This document shows positions 43,721-53,447 of a DNA stretch of 64,000 nucleotides, in pieces. The first letter of the stretch is position 1. Each line of letters starts with the position of its first letter. Position numbers and translations under genes: made by a program. The DNA comes from WTJY01 sp045105475 (GTDB taxonomy: Bacteria > Chloroflexota > Anaerolineae > Promineifilales > Promineifilaceae). The notes below the pieces were generated by a model. It had not been told where the DNA came from. It saw only the letters and a program-made list of their open reading frames with translations, and searched no databases. The stretch is taken from positions 24,358 to 88,357 of the forward strand of contig JBGCDP010000037.1 in assembly GCA_045105475.1 (NCBI GenBank). Direction: 5' to 3'.

Positions 43721-44158
43721 ATGAAATTTATAGAAGAAATAATTCAAAAAGCACAAAAAAGCGGTGAATTTAAAAACCTTAAGAATGAGGGTGAGCGGCT
43801 CAAGCTAGATGAAAACCCATATACAGCCGAAACGCGGCTGGCGCACAGCATTATCAAACAAGCCGGTTACCGGCCGAGTTTTATCGATAATCAAAAAAGA
43901 CTTAAGGATATGATTGCAGAGACTTGTGACTTACTGCAAAAAGCGAGTGATAGCTGGACTGGAACCAAGTGGAGCAAGATTCGATGGAATGAAGCTGTGA
44001 CTGAGTTTCAAAAACGGGTAGTGACCCTTAACCGTCAAATACGCGATTACAATCTTAAAGCACCAAATGAACAGTTTTTTGTGATCCCGATCGATCCGGA
44101 TCGAGAGATTAAACGCTTCTCGCCTGAAAATATAGGTGGAGCTGAGAGTGCTCCCTAA
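43721..44158 (+). CDS. DUF1992 (DnaJ subfamily C member 28-like) protein
   Basis: The 145-residue protein has the DUF1992 start IEEIIQKAQKSGEFKNLKNEGERLKLDENPYT, followed by helical segments. The human homologue DNAJC28 carries the domain, but bacterial members lack a J domain and have no known function. Its 3' end overlaps the lipoprotein gene by about 11 bp. Confidence 0.85.
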   Translation: MKFIEEIIQKAQKSGEFKNLKNEGERLKLDENPYTAETRLAHSIIKQAGYRPSFIDNQKRLKDMIAETCDLLQKASDSWTGTKWSKIRWNEAVTEFQKRVVTLNRQIRDYNLKAPNEQFFVIPIDPDREIKRFSPENIGGAESAP

Positions 44159-45392
44159 ATTGAACCGATTTTGGCGCCTATGCAAGCCGCCTGTTGTTTT
44201 TTGTTTCCTTGGCTTATCGCTATTACTTTCACTTTCGGGCTGTGATCTAATTAATCCGATCTTGCCTGCTGTTGATCCACCATCAACGACGTCTACTCCT
44301 TTTCCCACAGCCACAAGCGATCCATCCGGCCGCTTTATCGCTTACCTCAGTACGGACTTGGGTATAGCTTTGCGCTACCCGCCCAACTGGATCGTCGATG
44401 ACGATATGAATCTGCGTGTGGCCTCGTCAGCCGATCTCCTGACTGGATCTGGCCAAGCAAGCTCTGATCCTGGTGCCCTTTTGACAATTGACGCTGCACC
44501 TGAAGCGATGATTGCTTCTGATAATCTTGCGACTCCCTTGCGCGACTTTGCCATTGATCAAGGTGGGTTAAAAATTGTAGAAGAACCCAATAATATTTTG
44601 ATTGGGGGGCAGCCGGCCGCTGTTTTGAGCGCCATCTCAAATGATGAGTCAGGTCAAGAGCTGGTCCATATCATGGCACTGGTCAAAAACGGCCGGGCTG
44701 GCATCATTGCCACGGGCACAACGTTTGATCCTGGAGCGAATGAAGCTTTACTAAGAGGGATTATCGGGACGGTAATCGTGTCGCGCCCTGAACCAACCCC
44801 CGCTCCACCAACCCTGACACCCCCTGCACAAAGCGCGGCCAGCGAGTCTGGCAGCTTTGGCCAGCAGGTTGATCCAGAATCAGGAGAAGCGATAGAACCT
44901 ATTGATAGTGGCGTCTCGGTTCCGGCCGGACTGCTTCAGTTTCAATCAAGCGACGGCCGTTTTTCTCTGGGCTACCCCTCAGACTGGCGCGTTCGTGACG
45001 ATGGTTCTGCCGTTATATTTGCCTCAACCGATGAACTCTTAGCCGATAATAAATTTGAGACGGGAGCCTCTATACTAATTTTTTCTCAGGCTGTGAGCAC
45101 TCCTGAGGAACCAGACCCAGTCAAACTATTGGAAGACTTTGTAGCCCAATTTGCCGTCTATGACACAGTTCCCGAATTAGTTGTTCCTCCTAGATCACTC
45201 ACATTTGGCGGGCAGAGTGCTGCGCATGTCCAATACGACGTTGTTTTTCAGCGTTACGCAATATTGGTTGACTATTATGCTATTGTAAAAGGCCAGACTG
45301 TCATTATTATGGTTAACTTGATTTCAGCTAATGATTTTGAAAGTCTAAAACCGATAACAGACGGAATGGCTGCCTCAGTTACAATTAATTAG
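44148..45392 (+). CDS. Lipoprotein with two PsbP-like domains
   Basis: From GTG 44148 (preceded by GGTGGAG) the protein is about 414 residues with lipobox LSGCD. After a Ser/Thr/Pro linker come two related alpha/beta domains: RFIAYLSTDLGIALRYPPNWIVDD and GRFSLGYPSDWRVRD. Each has the YP-x-W pattern of PsbP/MOG1-like folds and ends with IGGQPAAVLSA or FGGQSAAHVQY. They are joined by a Pro-rich linker. Likely an envelope-surface lipoprotein; function unknown. An alternative GTG lies at 44136. Confidence 0.8.
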   Translation: MLPKLNRFWRLCKPPVVFCFLGLSLLLSLSGCDLINPILPAVDPPSTTSTPFPTATSDPSGRFIAYLSTDLGIALRYPPNWIVDDDMNLRVASSADLLTGSGQASSDPGALLTIDAAPEAMIASDNLATPLRDFAIDQGGLKIVEEPNNILIGGQPAAVLSAISNDESGQELVHIMALVKNGRAGIIATGTTFDPGANEALLRGIIGTVIVSRPEPTPAPPTLTPPAQSAASESGSFGQQVDPESGEAIEPIDSGVSVPAGLLQFQSSDGRFSLGYPSDWRVRDDGSAVIFASTDELLADNKFETGASILIFSQAVSTPEEPDPVKLLEDFVAQFAVYDTVPELVVPPRSLTFGGQSAAHVQYDVVFQRYAILVDYYAIVKGQTVIIMVNLISANDFESLKPITDGMAASVTIN

Positions 45393-45484
45393 AGTCGGAC
45401 ATAGTAGCGGAAGGTAAAAATAAAGATTACCCTGTTAATTTGGTGGCTCTACTTTCTTTCTTCAATCTACATTTCAGTATTTTC

Positions 45485-46396
45485 ATGAAAATTATTGATA
45501 TTCACACCCACCTTGGTGATATTCTTTACCCACGGCAAAATTCGCTTATCTGGGAGCAGGGGGTCAAAAAAACGCCAGATTGGAACGATGTATATGAAAA
45601 ATACAATTGGCCCGAATGGCCAAGGTTCCACTCAGTCTTTGGTAAGTTGACCCATCGTTTAAATATTTTAGCTGGGCAAAAGCGAAACCAGATCGCTACA
45701 TTGGAGAATCTACAGCAGGCGATGGAAAATAATGGGGTAGAGCGTTGTGCGGTGTTGTCCGTTTATCCTTATGTTCCGGCCGAACAAGTGATTGAAGCAT
45801 CTCAAAAAGATAGCCGTGTGATTCCTTTTACCGGGCCTGACTATTCACCTGATGCAGCTGATCATACCGGGCGATTCTGCGATGAAATTTCAAAAGGAAC
45901 CAAGGGGCTAAAACTCCATCCCATTCTTGACAAAATTCCGCTTGATAGCCCCCAAACCTTTGAGGTTGTAGAAGCCTTTGCCCCCCACAATCGGCCGGTT
46001 TTGTTTCATAGTGGTTATGCATTTTATTTTGCAAAAAAAGAAGAGCGGGCCAATGAGCGGCCGGAGTTTGGCGAAATTGCACCCACCATTCCTTTGATTG
46101 AAGCATTTCCGAATGTTAATTTTATTGCGGGTCATGCTGGATTAGGCCAAGTGCAGGAAGTGATTGAGACACTTGCCAAATACCCTAACGTATTTATTGA
46201 CACTTCTTTTCAGCCGCCGCATATGATTCGAGCCTTAATTGACGCGTTTGGCCCTGAGCGAATCCTTTATGGATCTGACTGGCCATGGGGTGGGATGGAA
46301 GTTGCCAAGCGTTGCGTCGAAATAGCCTGTAAAGACGACAACCGGTTAAAAGAGCAAATTTTCTACAACAATAGTGTTGCCTTAATCGATGGATAG
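45485..46396 (+). CDS. Amidohydrolase-2 family metal hydrolase
   Basis: From ATG 45485 (MKIIDIHTHLG) the protein is about 303 residues of TIM-barrel amidohydrolase. Metal ligands are visible as the HTH near the N-terminus, a LFHSG His, GHAG His and the terminal GSDWPWGG Asp, with GLKLHP in between. The family decarboxylates or hydrolyses small aromatic or lactone substrates; substrate here is unknown. No ribosome-binding site is seen; the upstream GTG start (45440) would add an unlikely hydrophobic leader. Confidence 0.85.
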   Translation: MKIIDIHTHLGDILYPRQNSLIWEQGVKKTPDWNDVYEKYNWPEWPRFHSVFGKLTHRLNILAGQKRNQIATLENLQQAMENNGVERCAVLSVYPYVPAEQVIEASQKDSRVIPFTGPDYSPDAADHTGRFCDEISKGTKGLKLHPILDKIPLDSPQTFEVVEAFAPHNRPVLFHSGYAFYFAKKEERANERPEFGEIAPTIPLIEAFPNVNFIAGHAGLGQVQEVIETLAKYPNVFIDTSFQPPHMIRALIDAFGPERILYGSDWPWGGMEVAKRCVEIACKDDNRLKEQIFYNNSVALIDG

Positions 46397-46505
46397 CAGC
46401 CGTTTTGTGAGATAGAATAACTTCTTTTAGGTCTTAAATATGGATGGTTAGATTTTAGTGGGGAGTTACTCATTAATTTACTAACCACTGCTCATCAATC
46501 ACTGA

Positions 46506-48482
46506 ATGTCCCCTGTAGAAGAAATAAAAGCCCGACTCGATATTATCGATATCGTTTCTGAAAACGTACAGTTAAAGAAATCCGGCCGTCACTACATGGG
46601 GTATTGCCCGTTTCACAATAATACTCGTTCGCCTGCTTTCGCAGTCTTTCCAGAAAGTGGTACATGGAAATGCTTTGGAGCCTGTGCAGACGGTGGTGAT
46701 ATTTTTAGCTATGTGATGAAGAAGAACGGTTGGGACTTTAAAGAGGCTCTCGTTCAGCTTGCTAAGCGAGCCAATGTCACGCTTGAAGAGCTATCCCCAC
46801 AGCAAAAGAAACGGAAGTCACTTGAGGAAGAGCAGGTTGAGTTATTAGAGGCAGCGGCCGACTATTTCCATCAACTGTTCTTGTATGCACCACAAGCTGA
46901 ATTTGCACGTAGCTATATAAAGGATCGTGAGTTTAGCGAGGAGACCATCGCCACGTTTAAAGTCGGCTATGCGCTCAATGCTTGGGATGCCTTACGCACA
47001 CATTTTCTTGATCAAGGTTATTCAGAGCAAGATTTATTGGATGCAGGTCTGCTAACAGAAAATGCTGACAAAGGAACCAAGTACGATCGTTTTCGCAATC
47101 GGATTATTATTCCGATTAGAGACCTTAACGGTCGGACTGTTGGATTTGGAGCACGTACACTTGAAAAAGATGGCATTCCTAAATACCTAAACTCGCCACA
47201 AACTGGCTTGTTTGATAAAAGTAATCTCCTATTTGGGCTCGACATGGGTAAGCGCTTTGTGCGTGAGGCTCGCCAAGCCGTCATCGTTGAAGGGTACATG
47301 GATGTGATCATGGCGTGGCAAGGTGGCTTCCGTAACGTCGTGGCGCAGATGGGGACTTCTTTAACTCGTGAACAGCTTCAGCTATTAAAGCGGTATACAA
47401 AACGTTTTGTCATTGCACTTGATGCAGATGCGGCCGGGGTTAACGCAACCATGCGGAGCCTAAACGTTGCTCGCGATACGCTTGATCGTGAAGCTGAAAT
47501 CGGCTTTGACCCTACTGGGCTTGTTAAGGAAGAGAGCCGATTGCAGGCTGATATTCGGATTGCGACAATGCCGGAAGGGGAAGACCCGGACAGTATTATT
47601 CGCAACGATCCGGCCGAATGGGCAAAATTAATCGGTGGCGCCAAATCGGTTGTTGAATACGTTACCTCGATACTCGTTGAGCAAAAACCAATTAGCGATG
47701 CTAAGAATAAGTCTGAAATTGCTCAGCAGGTAATCCCACTCATCCTAGATATTAATGACCCAGTTGAGCGTGACCATTATTGGCAATTTTTGGCTCGTAC
47801 GCTTCAAGTAGATGAGCGTTCTCTAAGACAGCTCAACATTAAAAAGAAGCGTCAGAACGCATCAAATAATAATAATCGCCAACGGCCGGTCGTTACTGGA
47901 AAATCGGGTCAAGCTCAACCAGAACCACCACCTCTTCCGGGTCAACGCACAACCGGATTGCGTGACCCCTCACGAAGGACGACTAGGCGAGAAGAAGAGT
48001 TTTTAGGCCGCTGTGTGCATAGCCCAATTTTGATCCGGCAGGTCAATAAAATCTTAAGCGAAACAGGTCAACCGATCTTACATGCACAGGATTTTTCAGT
48101 GCAAATTGATCGAGAGTTATTTCTCATAATGAACAATAAGCAGAGTGCTGGCGAGGTTGCCACCTCTGGTGAAATGTGGGATAGTCTCGAACCGATCTTG
48201 GCAGAGAGGCTAAAGGTCATTAGCAAAGAGGCCCTAGCATCTGATAAAAAACCGGGTCGGAGTTTAGCTCTATCCGTATTGCAGTGGCGTTGGGAAAAAA
48301 AGAAGCAGCTTCATAGAGACTTGAAGCTAATGGTAACCGATGCACATATCAATGCAGAACAAGAATCGCTAAATTTGCTTACCCACCAGATCAAAAACCT
48401 AGGCGAAGAAATCAACGAAATTGATCAGGCGAAAACGGGTATTAGTTCTCGAGGTAACAGGCGATACTCGCATAAGTGGTAG
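46506..48482 (+). CDS. dnaG: DNA primase
   Basis: The 658-residue primase has an N-terminal CHC2 zinc domain with Cys34, His37, Cys56 and Cys60; the second pair is C-x3-C (CFGAC), one residue longer than the usual CFGC. A TOPRIM core follows (VIVEGYMDVI, ALDADAAG) and a C-terminal helicase-binding region after a Asn/Arg/Pro-rich linker (about residue 455-500). It makes RNA primers for replication. rpoD lies 373 bp downstream, the core of the classical macromolecular-synthesis cluster, here without rpsU. Confidence 0.97.
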   Translation: MSPVEEIKARLDIIDIVSENVQLKKSGRHYMGYCPFHNNTRSPAFAVFPESGTWKCFGACADGGDIFSYVMKKNGWDFKEALVQLAKRANVTLEELSPQQKKRKSLEEEQVELLEAAADYFHQLFLYAPQAEFARSYIKDREFSEETIATFKVGYALNAWDALRTHFLDQGYSEQDLLDAGLLTENADKGTKYDRFRNRIIIPIRDLNGRTVGFGARTLEKDGIPKYLNSPQTGLFDKSNLLFGLDMGKRFVREARQAVIVEGYMDVIMAWQGGFRNVVAQMGTSLTREQLQLLKRYTKRFVIALDADAAGVNATMRSLNVARDTLDREAEIGFDPTGLVKEESRLQADIRIATMPEGEDPDSIIRNDPAEWAKLIGGAKSVVEYVTSILVEQKPISDAKNKSEIAQQVIPLILDINDPVERDHYWQFLARTLQVDERSLRQLNIKKKRQNASNNNNRQRPVVTGKSGQAQPEPPPLPGQRTTGLRDPSRRTTRREEEFLGRCVHSPILIRQVNKILSETGQPILHAQDFSVQIDRELFLIMNNKQSAGEVATSGEMWDSLEPILAERLKVISKEALASDKKPGRSLALSVLQWRWEKKKQLHRDLKLMVTDAHINAEQESLNLLTHQIKNLGEEINEIDQAKTGISSRGNRRYSHKW

Positions 48483-48855
48483 ATTAGATATAAATCACTT
48501 TTAACGCTCTGTTCAGGTTACTATCGTACTGAATTCACTGCGTGGTTTGTATTGCAGAGATATACTCCGCCCAATTCGTAACCCAATACACATTTTTGTG
48601 AATATCGTAAAAGCAGAGCAAATAGGATGCGGGGGGCTGGCATTTTATAGTCACACAACCGGCTTGGACTACTCAAATTCAAATAAGTAACTGGTCCAAG
48701 AAATCAAAATCGCCTTTAGGCGTCAACTTGATTGACACCGCCGTTATTTTAAGGGATACCATTAGAGCGGTATTTTTTACTGATGGCCTTATACCGGAAG
48801 ATGAGTTGTCATGTAGTTTTGATAACTTTATTGCTAAAACCCGGGAAAAATACAC
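48483..48855. other. Intergenic region between dnaG and rpoD
   Basis: About 370 bp, presumably holding the rpoD promoter. A loose candidate is TTGACA at 48732-48737 with TACCAT after 19 bp, longer than ideal. A small hairpin CGCC-TTTA-GGCG sits near 48711. No ORF or RNA recognised. Confidence 0.35.
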
Positions 48856-50556
48856 ATGTCACAAGAACTAAAAATTTCAGAAAATAAAATTGTAGAAAAT
48901 GCGGACGAAACTGAAGAAACGACGATAGATATTGAAGCGTTTCTGAAAGCTGCAAAAAAGAAAGGCTCCGTCGAGGAGGCTGAATTGCAAGAAGTGATGG
49001 GTGACCTTGATGAAGAGGAAACCGAACGCTTATATACCCGCATGCAGGAAATGGGCATTGAGATCCCATCTGAGTCTGATGAAGAACTGTATGGCGAAGA
49101 TGTGTCTATCCTTGAAGCATCTCGCCAATCAACTATTCATCTGGCTGTTGATGAGTTACCGATTGTCGATGATGACCCTGTTCATACATACTTGCGCGAA
49201 ATCGGCCGGGTGCCGCTTTTAAAGGCGCGTCAAGAAGTATGGCTTGCTTCTCAGCTGGCAGCAGCTGCGACGCTTGAAGCTTTAACTGAGCAAGCTGGGC
49301 TTCTTGCAAAAGAAGAGGGGATATTTGAAGATCGTGATCCATTTGTTCGGGTGATGCTGCACAACTTTCAAACATTTGAAGCTGCATGGACCGCTGTCAT
49401 GATTGCCAGCAAAGAAATCGAGGTTGAGCCCCCTGATTTTATTAAACTCTTGGAAGAAGCGGTTGGGCTGCGAGCATCGTGGGACCAGGCTGAAAAGTCT
49501 TATTTGCGCAGCTACTTAAATGGTGGCGCGTGGGGACAAGCTAAAAACTGGGCGGAAGTGGCGAGTGAAGTATTTATTATTTTCAATGCCATTTACATTA
49601 TGGTTCCCGACGCTGTGCATCGCTTAAAGATTTACTATCTTAAAAATAAAACGATACCAGATATTGATACGTTCGAGAGCTTTATTCCGGCCGATGATGA
49701 GTTCCGCCTGAAACAGAACGAGTATCAGGTTTATAGCATTGCTGAAGAAGCGAAAGCCCATCTTACCCGAGCAAACTTACGTCTTGTTGTGAGTGTTGCC
49801 AAAAAATACTTGGGCCGTGGTATTCAATTCTTGGACTTGGTTCAAGAAGGGAACGTTGGACTGTTACGAGCGGTTGAAAAGTTTGACCACAAAAAGGGAT
49901 TCAAATTTAGCACCTATGCCACTTGGTGGATTCGCCAAGCGGTTAGCCGCGCAATTGCTGACCAGGCACGTACGATTCGGATTCCGGTCCATATGTTTGA
50001 AACGATTAACCGGATCATTCGCCAGCAGCGCAGTATGGTTCAGACCTTGGGCCGTGAACCTAAAATCGAAGAGTTGGTTCTTGAGCTTGACTTTTTAGAG
50101 CCAAAAGAGATTGAGGCGATCAAAGCGGCTCAAGCAAAAGATGAACAGCTTGACCCACTTTTGTTTCGGCGTTGGCGCCAGGCTACAGGTAAGGTTCGTA
50201 ACATCTTGCGCATCTCGCAAGACCCGATGTCGCTAGAGTTGCCAGTTGGCAGTGACGATGATTCGACTCAGTTGGGCGACTTTATCGAAGATGAGTCGGT
50301 TGAAGAGCCGATTGATGCAGCCTCACGTCGGCTATTGCGCGAGCAGGTACGTAACGTGCTTGGCTTCTTAACAGATCGGGAACGTTCTGTAATTGAGATG
50401 CGCTTTGGCCTGAGCGATGGCAAAGACCATACGCTTGAAGAAGTCGGCCGTCAGTTTGGTGTGACACGTGAGCGTATCCGCCAAATCGAAGCCAAGGCTT
50501 TACGTAAATTACGCCACCCTAGCCGAAGCAAAGCCTTACGCGACTATCTAACTTAA
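48856..50556 (+). CDS. rpoD: Primary sigma factor RpoD/SigA
   Basis: The 566-residue group 1 sigma-70 has an acidic region 1.1, region 1.2 (PVHTYLREIGRVPLL), a non-conserved insert of about 150 residues, and then regions 2-4. Region 2 is LTRANLRLVVSVAKKYLGRGIQFLDLVQEGNVGLLRAVEKFD with KFSTYATWWIRQAVSRAI. Region 4 is LTDRERSVIEMRFGL..HTLEEVGRQFGVTRERIRQIEAKALRKLRHP. It directs RNA polymerase to the TTGACA/TATAAT promoters seen across the window. A T-tract terminator follows. Confidence 0.98.
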   Translation: MSQELKISENKIVENADETEETTIDIEAFLKAAKKKGSVEEAELQEVMGDLDEEETERLYTRMQEMGIEIPSESDEELYGEDVSILEASRQSTIHLAVDELPIVDDDPVHTYLREIGRVPLLKARQEVWLASQLAAAATLEALTEQAGLLAKEEGIFEDRDPFVRVMLHNFQTFEAAWTAVMIASKEIEVEPPDFIKLLEEAVGLRASWDQAEKSYLRSYLNGGAWGQAKNWAEVASEVFIIFNAIYIMVPDAVHRLKIYYLKNKTIPDIDTFESFIPADDEFRLKQNEYQVYSIAEEAKAHLTRANLRLVVSVAKKYLGRGIQFLDLVQEGNVGLLRAVEKFDHKKGFKFSTYATWWIRQAVSRAIADQARTIRIPVHMFETINRIIRQQRSMVQTLGREPKIEELVLELDFLEPKEIEAIKAAQAKDEQLDPLLFRRWRQATGKVRNILRISQDPMSLELPVGSDDDSTQLGDFIEDESVEEPIDAASRRLLREQVRNVLGFLTDRERSVIEMRFGLSDGKDHTLEEVGRQFGVTRERIRQIEAKALRKLRHPSRSKALRDYLT

Positions 50557-50581
50557 TCTAAAGCGCGGCTTTAGTTTTTAG

Positions 50582-50641
50582 TGACCAGTAATTAGTGATC
50601 AGAAAGGATATTTTCTGTTCATTGCTTACTGGTCTTTTTTT
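50582..50641 (+). terminator. Terminator of rpoD
   Basis: Long imperfect stem starting GACCAGTAA and ending TTACTGGTC (about 19 of 23 pairs), followed by seven Ts. It ends 24 bp before folC. Confidence 0.9.
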
Positions 50642-50665
50642 GTTTTAGGGGGGTAAAATTTGCAG

Positions 50666-52030
50666 ATGAACTCTGTCTTAGAACAATACCGCTGGTTAGA
50701 GAATGAACTGCGGGCATTAATTGGCCCTGTGAAGTTCAGCTCTGAAATCAATCTACGCTTAGAGCGTATGAGCCATTTGCTCGGGTTGCTTGATAACCCA
50801 CATTATAAATTCCGCAGCATTCATGTGGGAGGGACATCGGGGAAAGGTTCTACGTCGATGATGATTGCCTCCATTTTACAAGAGGCTGGTTTTTATGTGG
50901 GGCTACATACATCGCCGAATCTACAGGTGTTTAACGAACGGCATATGCTTAATGGCCGCCCTGCGGCAACGAGCAAGCTGGTCGAGCTGTATAAACAAAT
51001 TAAACCAGCGATTGAAGAGGTTAGTCAAACCTCTAAATATGGTGCCCCCAGCTATTTTGAAGCTCAAACCGCTTTAACGTTTACGCTCTTTGCTCAGCAA
51101 AAAGTTGATTTCGCCGTGATTGAGGTTGGATTGGGTGGGATGCGTGATGCGACAAACGTATTGCCAGCTGAAGTTGCGGTACTCAATAACGTTGGGTTGG
51201 ATCATACAGATATTTTAGGGGACACGGTTGAAGAAATTGTGCTGGACAAACGTGGAATCATTAAGCGTAAGCAGCAGGTTGTTAGCGGTGTAACCCAGCC
51301 ATCTGTAATCAAACTGGTTGAAGAAAAGTGCGCTGAGCAAGATGCACGTTTGTGGATACTGGGGCGCGACTTTGATCTTGAACGTGTGTCAAACCCTGCC
51401 GGGTTTTCAGTGCGTTTGCCGGATATTACCTATGACGGGTTACAAACGAAGATGGAAGGTTCATTTCAAGAGACGAATGCAGCGGTTGCGGTTGCGGCCG
51501 TTTCTTCACTCCGTGAAACGGTGATCCCATATAGCGCTATCTTGAACGGATTGGCGAAAGCAACGCTGCCCGGCCGGGTGGAGCAAATGCAAACGGAGCC
51601 TTTGGTATTGTTAGATGGGGCGCATAATCCTGATAAAATCCAAGGGGCGGTTAGCATCCTTGAAAAAAAGAAGCAGGGTCAAAAGCTTTTTACGATTTTA
51701 GGGCTCAAAGCTGGCAAAGCCGCAACCAATATTGTGCCGCCTGTAGCTGCGTTGAGTGATGAACTGATTGTGACTAGGTTTGAACCCAAGGGGCTTTGGG
51801 AGGGAGTTGATCCGGCTGATCTGGCTCGAATCGCCAATGAAAGTCGCCAAGAGTTGCCCGTTCACATCATCGAGAGCCCTATTGAAGCCTTAAAGTGGGC
51901 GCTCGAAAAAGCAGGAAAACAAGATATTATCTGGGTAACCGGCTCGCTCTATTTGGTGGGCGATATGCGTGAATATTGGTTCCCTATGCATGAGCTTTTA
52001 GAAGAGCTTGAATCTGACAATGAAGACTAA
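50666..52030 (+). CDS. folC: Folylpolyglutamate/dihydrofolate synthase, copy 1
   Basis: Mur-ligase-fold enzyme of about 454 residues that adds glutamate to folates (and possibly dihydropteroate). Markers: HVGGTSGKGSTSMMIASIL (P-loop), HTSPNLQVFNER, VEVGLGGMRDATN, NNVGLDHTDILG, LLDGAHNPDKI and the C-terminal GSLYLVGDMREYW. Start at ATG 50666, with TAAAAT ending 6 nt upstream and a G-run (GGGGGGT) that could also serve as ribosome-binding site. It is followed by an overlapping paralogue. Confidence 0.93.
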   Translation: MNSVLEQYRWLENELRALIGPVKFSSEINLRLERMSHLLGLLDNPHYKFRSIHVGGTSGKGSTSMMIASILQEAGFYVGLHTSPNLQVFNERHMLNGRPAATSKLVELYKQIKPAIEEVSQTSKYGAPSYFEAQTALTFTLFAQQKVDFAVIEVGLGGMRDATNVLPAEVAVLNNVGLDHTDILGDTVEEIVLDKRGIIKRKQQVVSGVTQPSVIKLVEEKCAEQDARLWILGRDFDLERVSNPAGFSVRLPDITYDGLQTKMEGSFQETNAAVAVAAVSSLRETVIPYSAILNGLAKATLPGRVEQMQTEPLVLLDGAHNPDKIQGAVSILEKKKQGQKLFTILGLKAGKAATNIVPPVAALSDELIVTRFEPKGLWEGVDPADLARIANESRQELPVHIIESPIEALKWALEKAGKQDIIWVTGSLYLVGDMREYWFPMHELLEELESDNED

Positions 52031-53393
52031 AATTAACGATGTAGAAGATTTTCATCGGGAGCACGATTGGCTCTTTTCGCTCGTGACTGATCCTGAAGGA
52101 AAGCGCTTTTCGGTGCCTAAGACATCGGCGCGCCGCCAGCACGAAATGCGGGAGTCGATGGCACGCACGGCCGATTTTTTGGCGTTTGTTGGCAATCCAG
52201 AAGCTCAGTTTCCGGCCGTGCACGTTACCGGCACAAGTGGGAAAGGTTCTGTGTCGATGATGACTGGCGCAATGTTACAGGGGATGGGGTTGAGAGCAGG
52301 GTTGCACACGAGCCCTTATCTGCAAATGCCAACTGAAAAGCTAATGGTCAACGGCTGTGCGGTCTCACTGGCGGGGTTTGCAGAGCTGGTGCGGCAGTTT
52401 CGGGATATGCATAATGCCTGGGGAAAATCTGATAGTCCATTCGGCCGCCTACGATACACAGAGTCTTGGACGGCTATTACATTTATGTGGCTAGCCCAGC
52501 AAAAGCTTGATTTTGCTGTTGTTGAAGCTGGGATGGGTGGCCGACTCGATCCAACAAATCTGATGCCTTCAGAATTGGCGATTATCACAAACGTTGCTTT
52601 TGATCATATAAAGTCACTCGGGCCTGAACTGGTTGATATCGCTGGACATAAGGCTGGGATTATCAAACCGGGGAAACTGGCGATAACAGCTGTGACACAG
52701 CCGGAGCTGTTGGCGATTTTAGAAAAAGAAGCGGCCGAAAAAGAAGCTAAGCTATATGCTTTAAATCGGGACTTTGCTTATCAAGAGCATGATGCCCACA
52801 CAATTACGGTTAACGCACCGTTTAAACGCTATGAACGGGTAAAGATTGGACCTGTCGGCCGTTATCAGCTGGGGAATGCGGCTTTGGCTATCGCAGCTTT
52901 AGATGTGCTCGTTGGATCTGGAAAATTGATGGGGCCGGTCAATACAGCGGCTTTAGCAAACTTCTCGTGTCCCGGCCGGATGGAGCAAGTCTCGCGTAAA
53001 CCGCTTATTTTGCTCGATGGGGCGCATAATCCTCATAAAATGCGCGCTTTGGTCGAAAGCTTAAAAGATGCATTCCCAACCAAAAAGATAACGGCCATTA
53101 CCGGCAGTATCGTTAATAAAGAAGTCAGTGATATTCTAGAGGTGCTGATTCCGGCCGTGGATCGAGTGATTGCCACCGCTCCTAATGTGCCTGGCAAGCC
53201 GGCAGTTGACCCAGCTATTATTCGTGACACAATTGAGCAGATGTCAAATATTCCAGCCTCAATTGCTCCTGATGTGCGTGCGGCCGTAGAAGAAGCGATA
53301 GAAGCAGCTGGACCAGATGATTTGATCTTAATTACAGGCTCGCTTTATTTGGTCGGCGAAGCACGCGAGCTTTGGTATCCTGTAAAAGAATAG
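52020..53393 (+). CDS. folC: Folylpolyglutamate/dihydrofolate synthase, copy 2
   Basis: Second Mur-ligase-fold FolC-like protein of about 457 residues: HVTGTSGKGSVSMMTGAML, HTSPYLQMPTEK, VEAGMGGRLDPTN, TNVAFDHIKSLG, LLDGAHNPHKM and GSLYLVGEARELW. It starts at ATG 52020, 11 bp inside copy 1, so the two are translationally coupled. Each copy keeps all core motifs; they may have split dihydrofolate synthase and folylpolyglutamate synthase roles, or one may act on another pteridine (inference). Confidence 0.92.
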   Translation: MKTKINDVEDFHREHDWLFSLVTDPEGKRFSVPKTSARRQHEMRESMARTADFLAFVGNPEAQFPAVHVTGTSGKGSVSMMTGAMLQGMGLRAGLHTSPYLQMPTEKLMVNGCAVSLAGFAELVRQFRDMHNAWGKSDSPFGRLRYTESWTAITFMWLAQQKLDFAVVEAGMGGRLDPTNLMPSELAIITNVAFDHIKSLGPELVDIAGHKAGIIKPGKLAITAVTQPELLAILEKEAAEKEAKLYALNRDFAYQEHDAHTITVNAPFKRYERVKIGPVGRYQLGNAALAIAALDVLVGSGKLMGPVNTAALANFSCPGRMEQVSRKPLILLDGAHNPHKMRALVESLKDAFPTKKITAITGSIVNKEVSDILEVLIPAVDRVIATAPNVPGKPAVDPAIIRDTIEQMSNIPASIAPDVRAAVEEAIEAAGPDDLILITGSLYLVGEARELWYPVKE

Positions 53394-53447
53394 AGGTAAG
53401 GGTTGAGAGTCTGATTTTTAACCCTTTGCCTGATTCCCTTTACCTTT

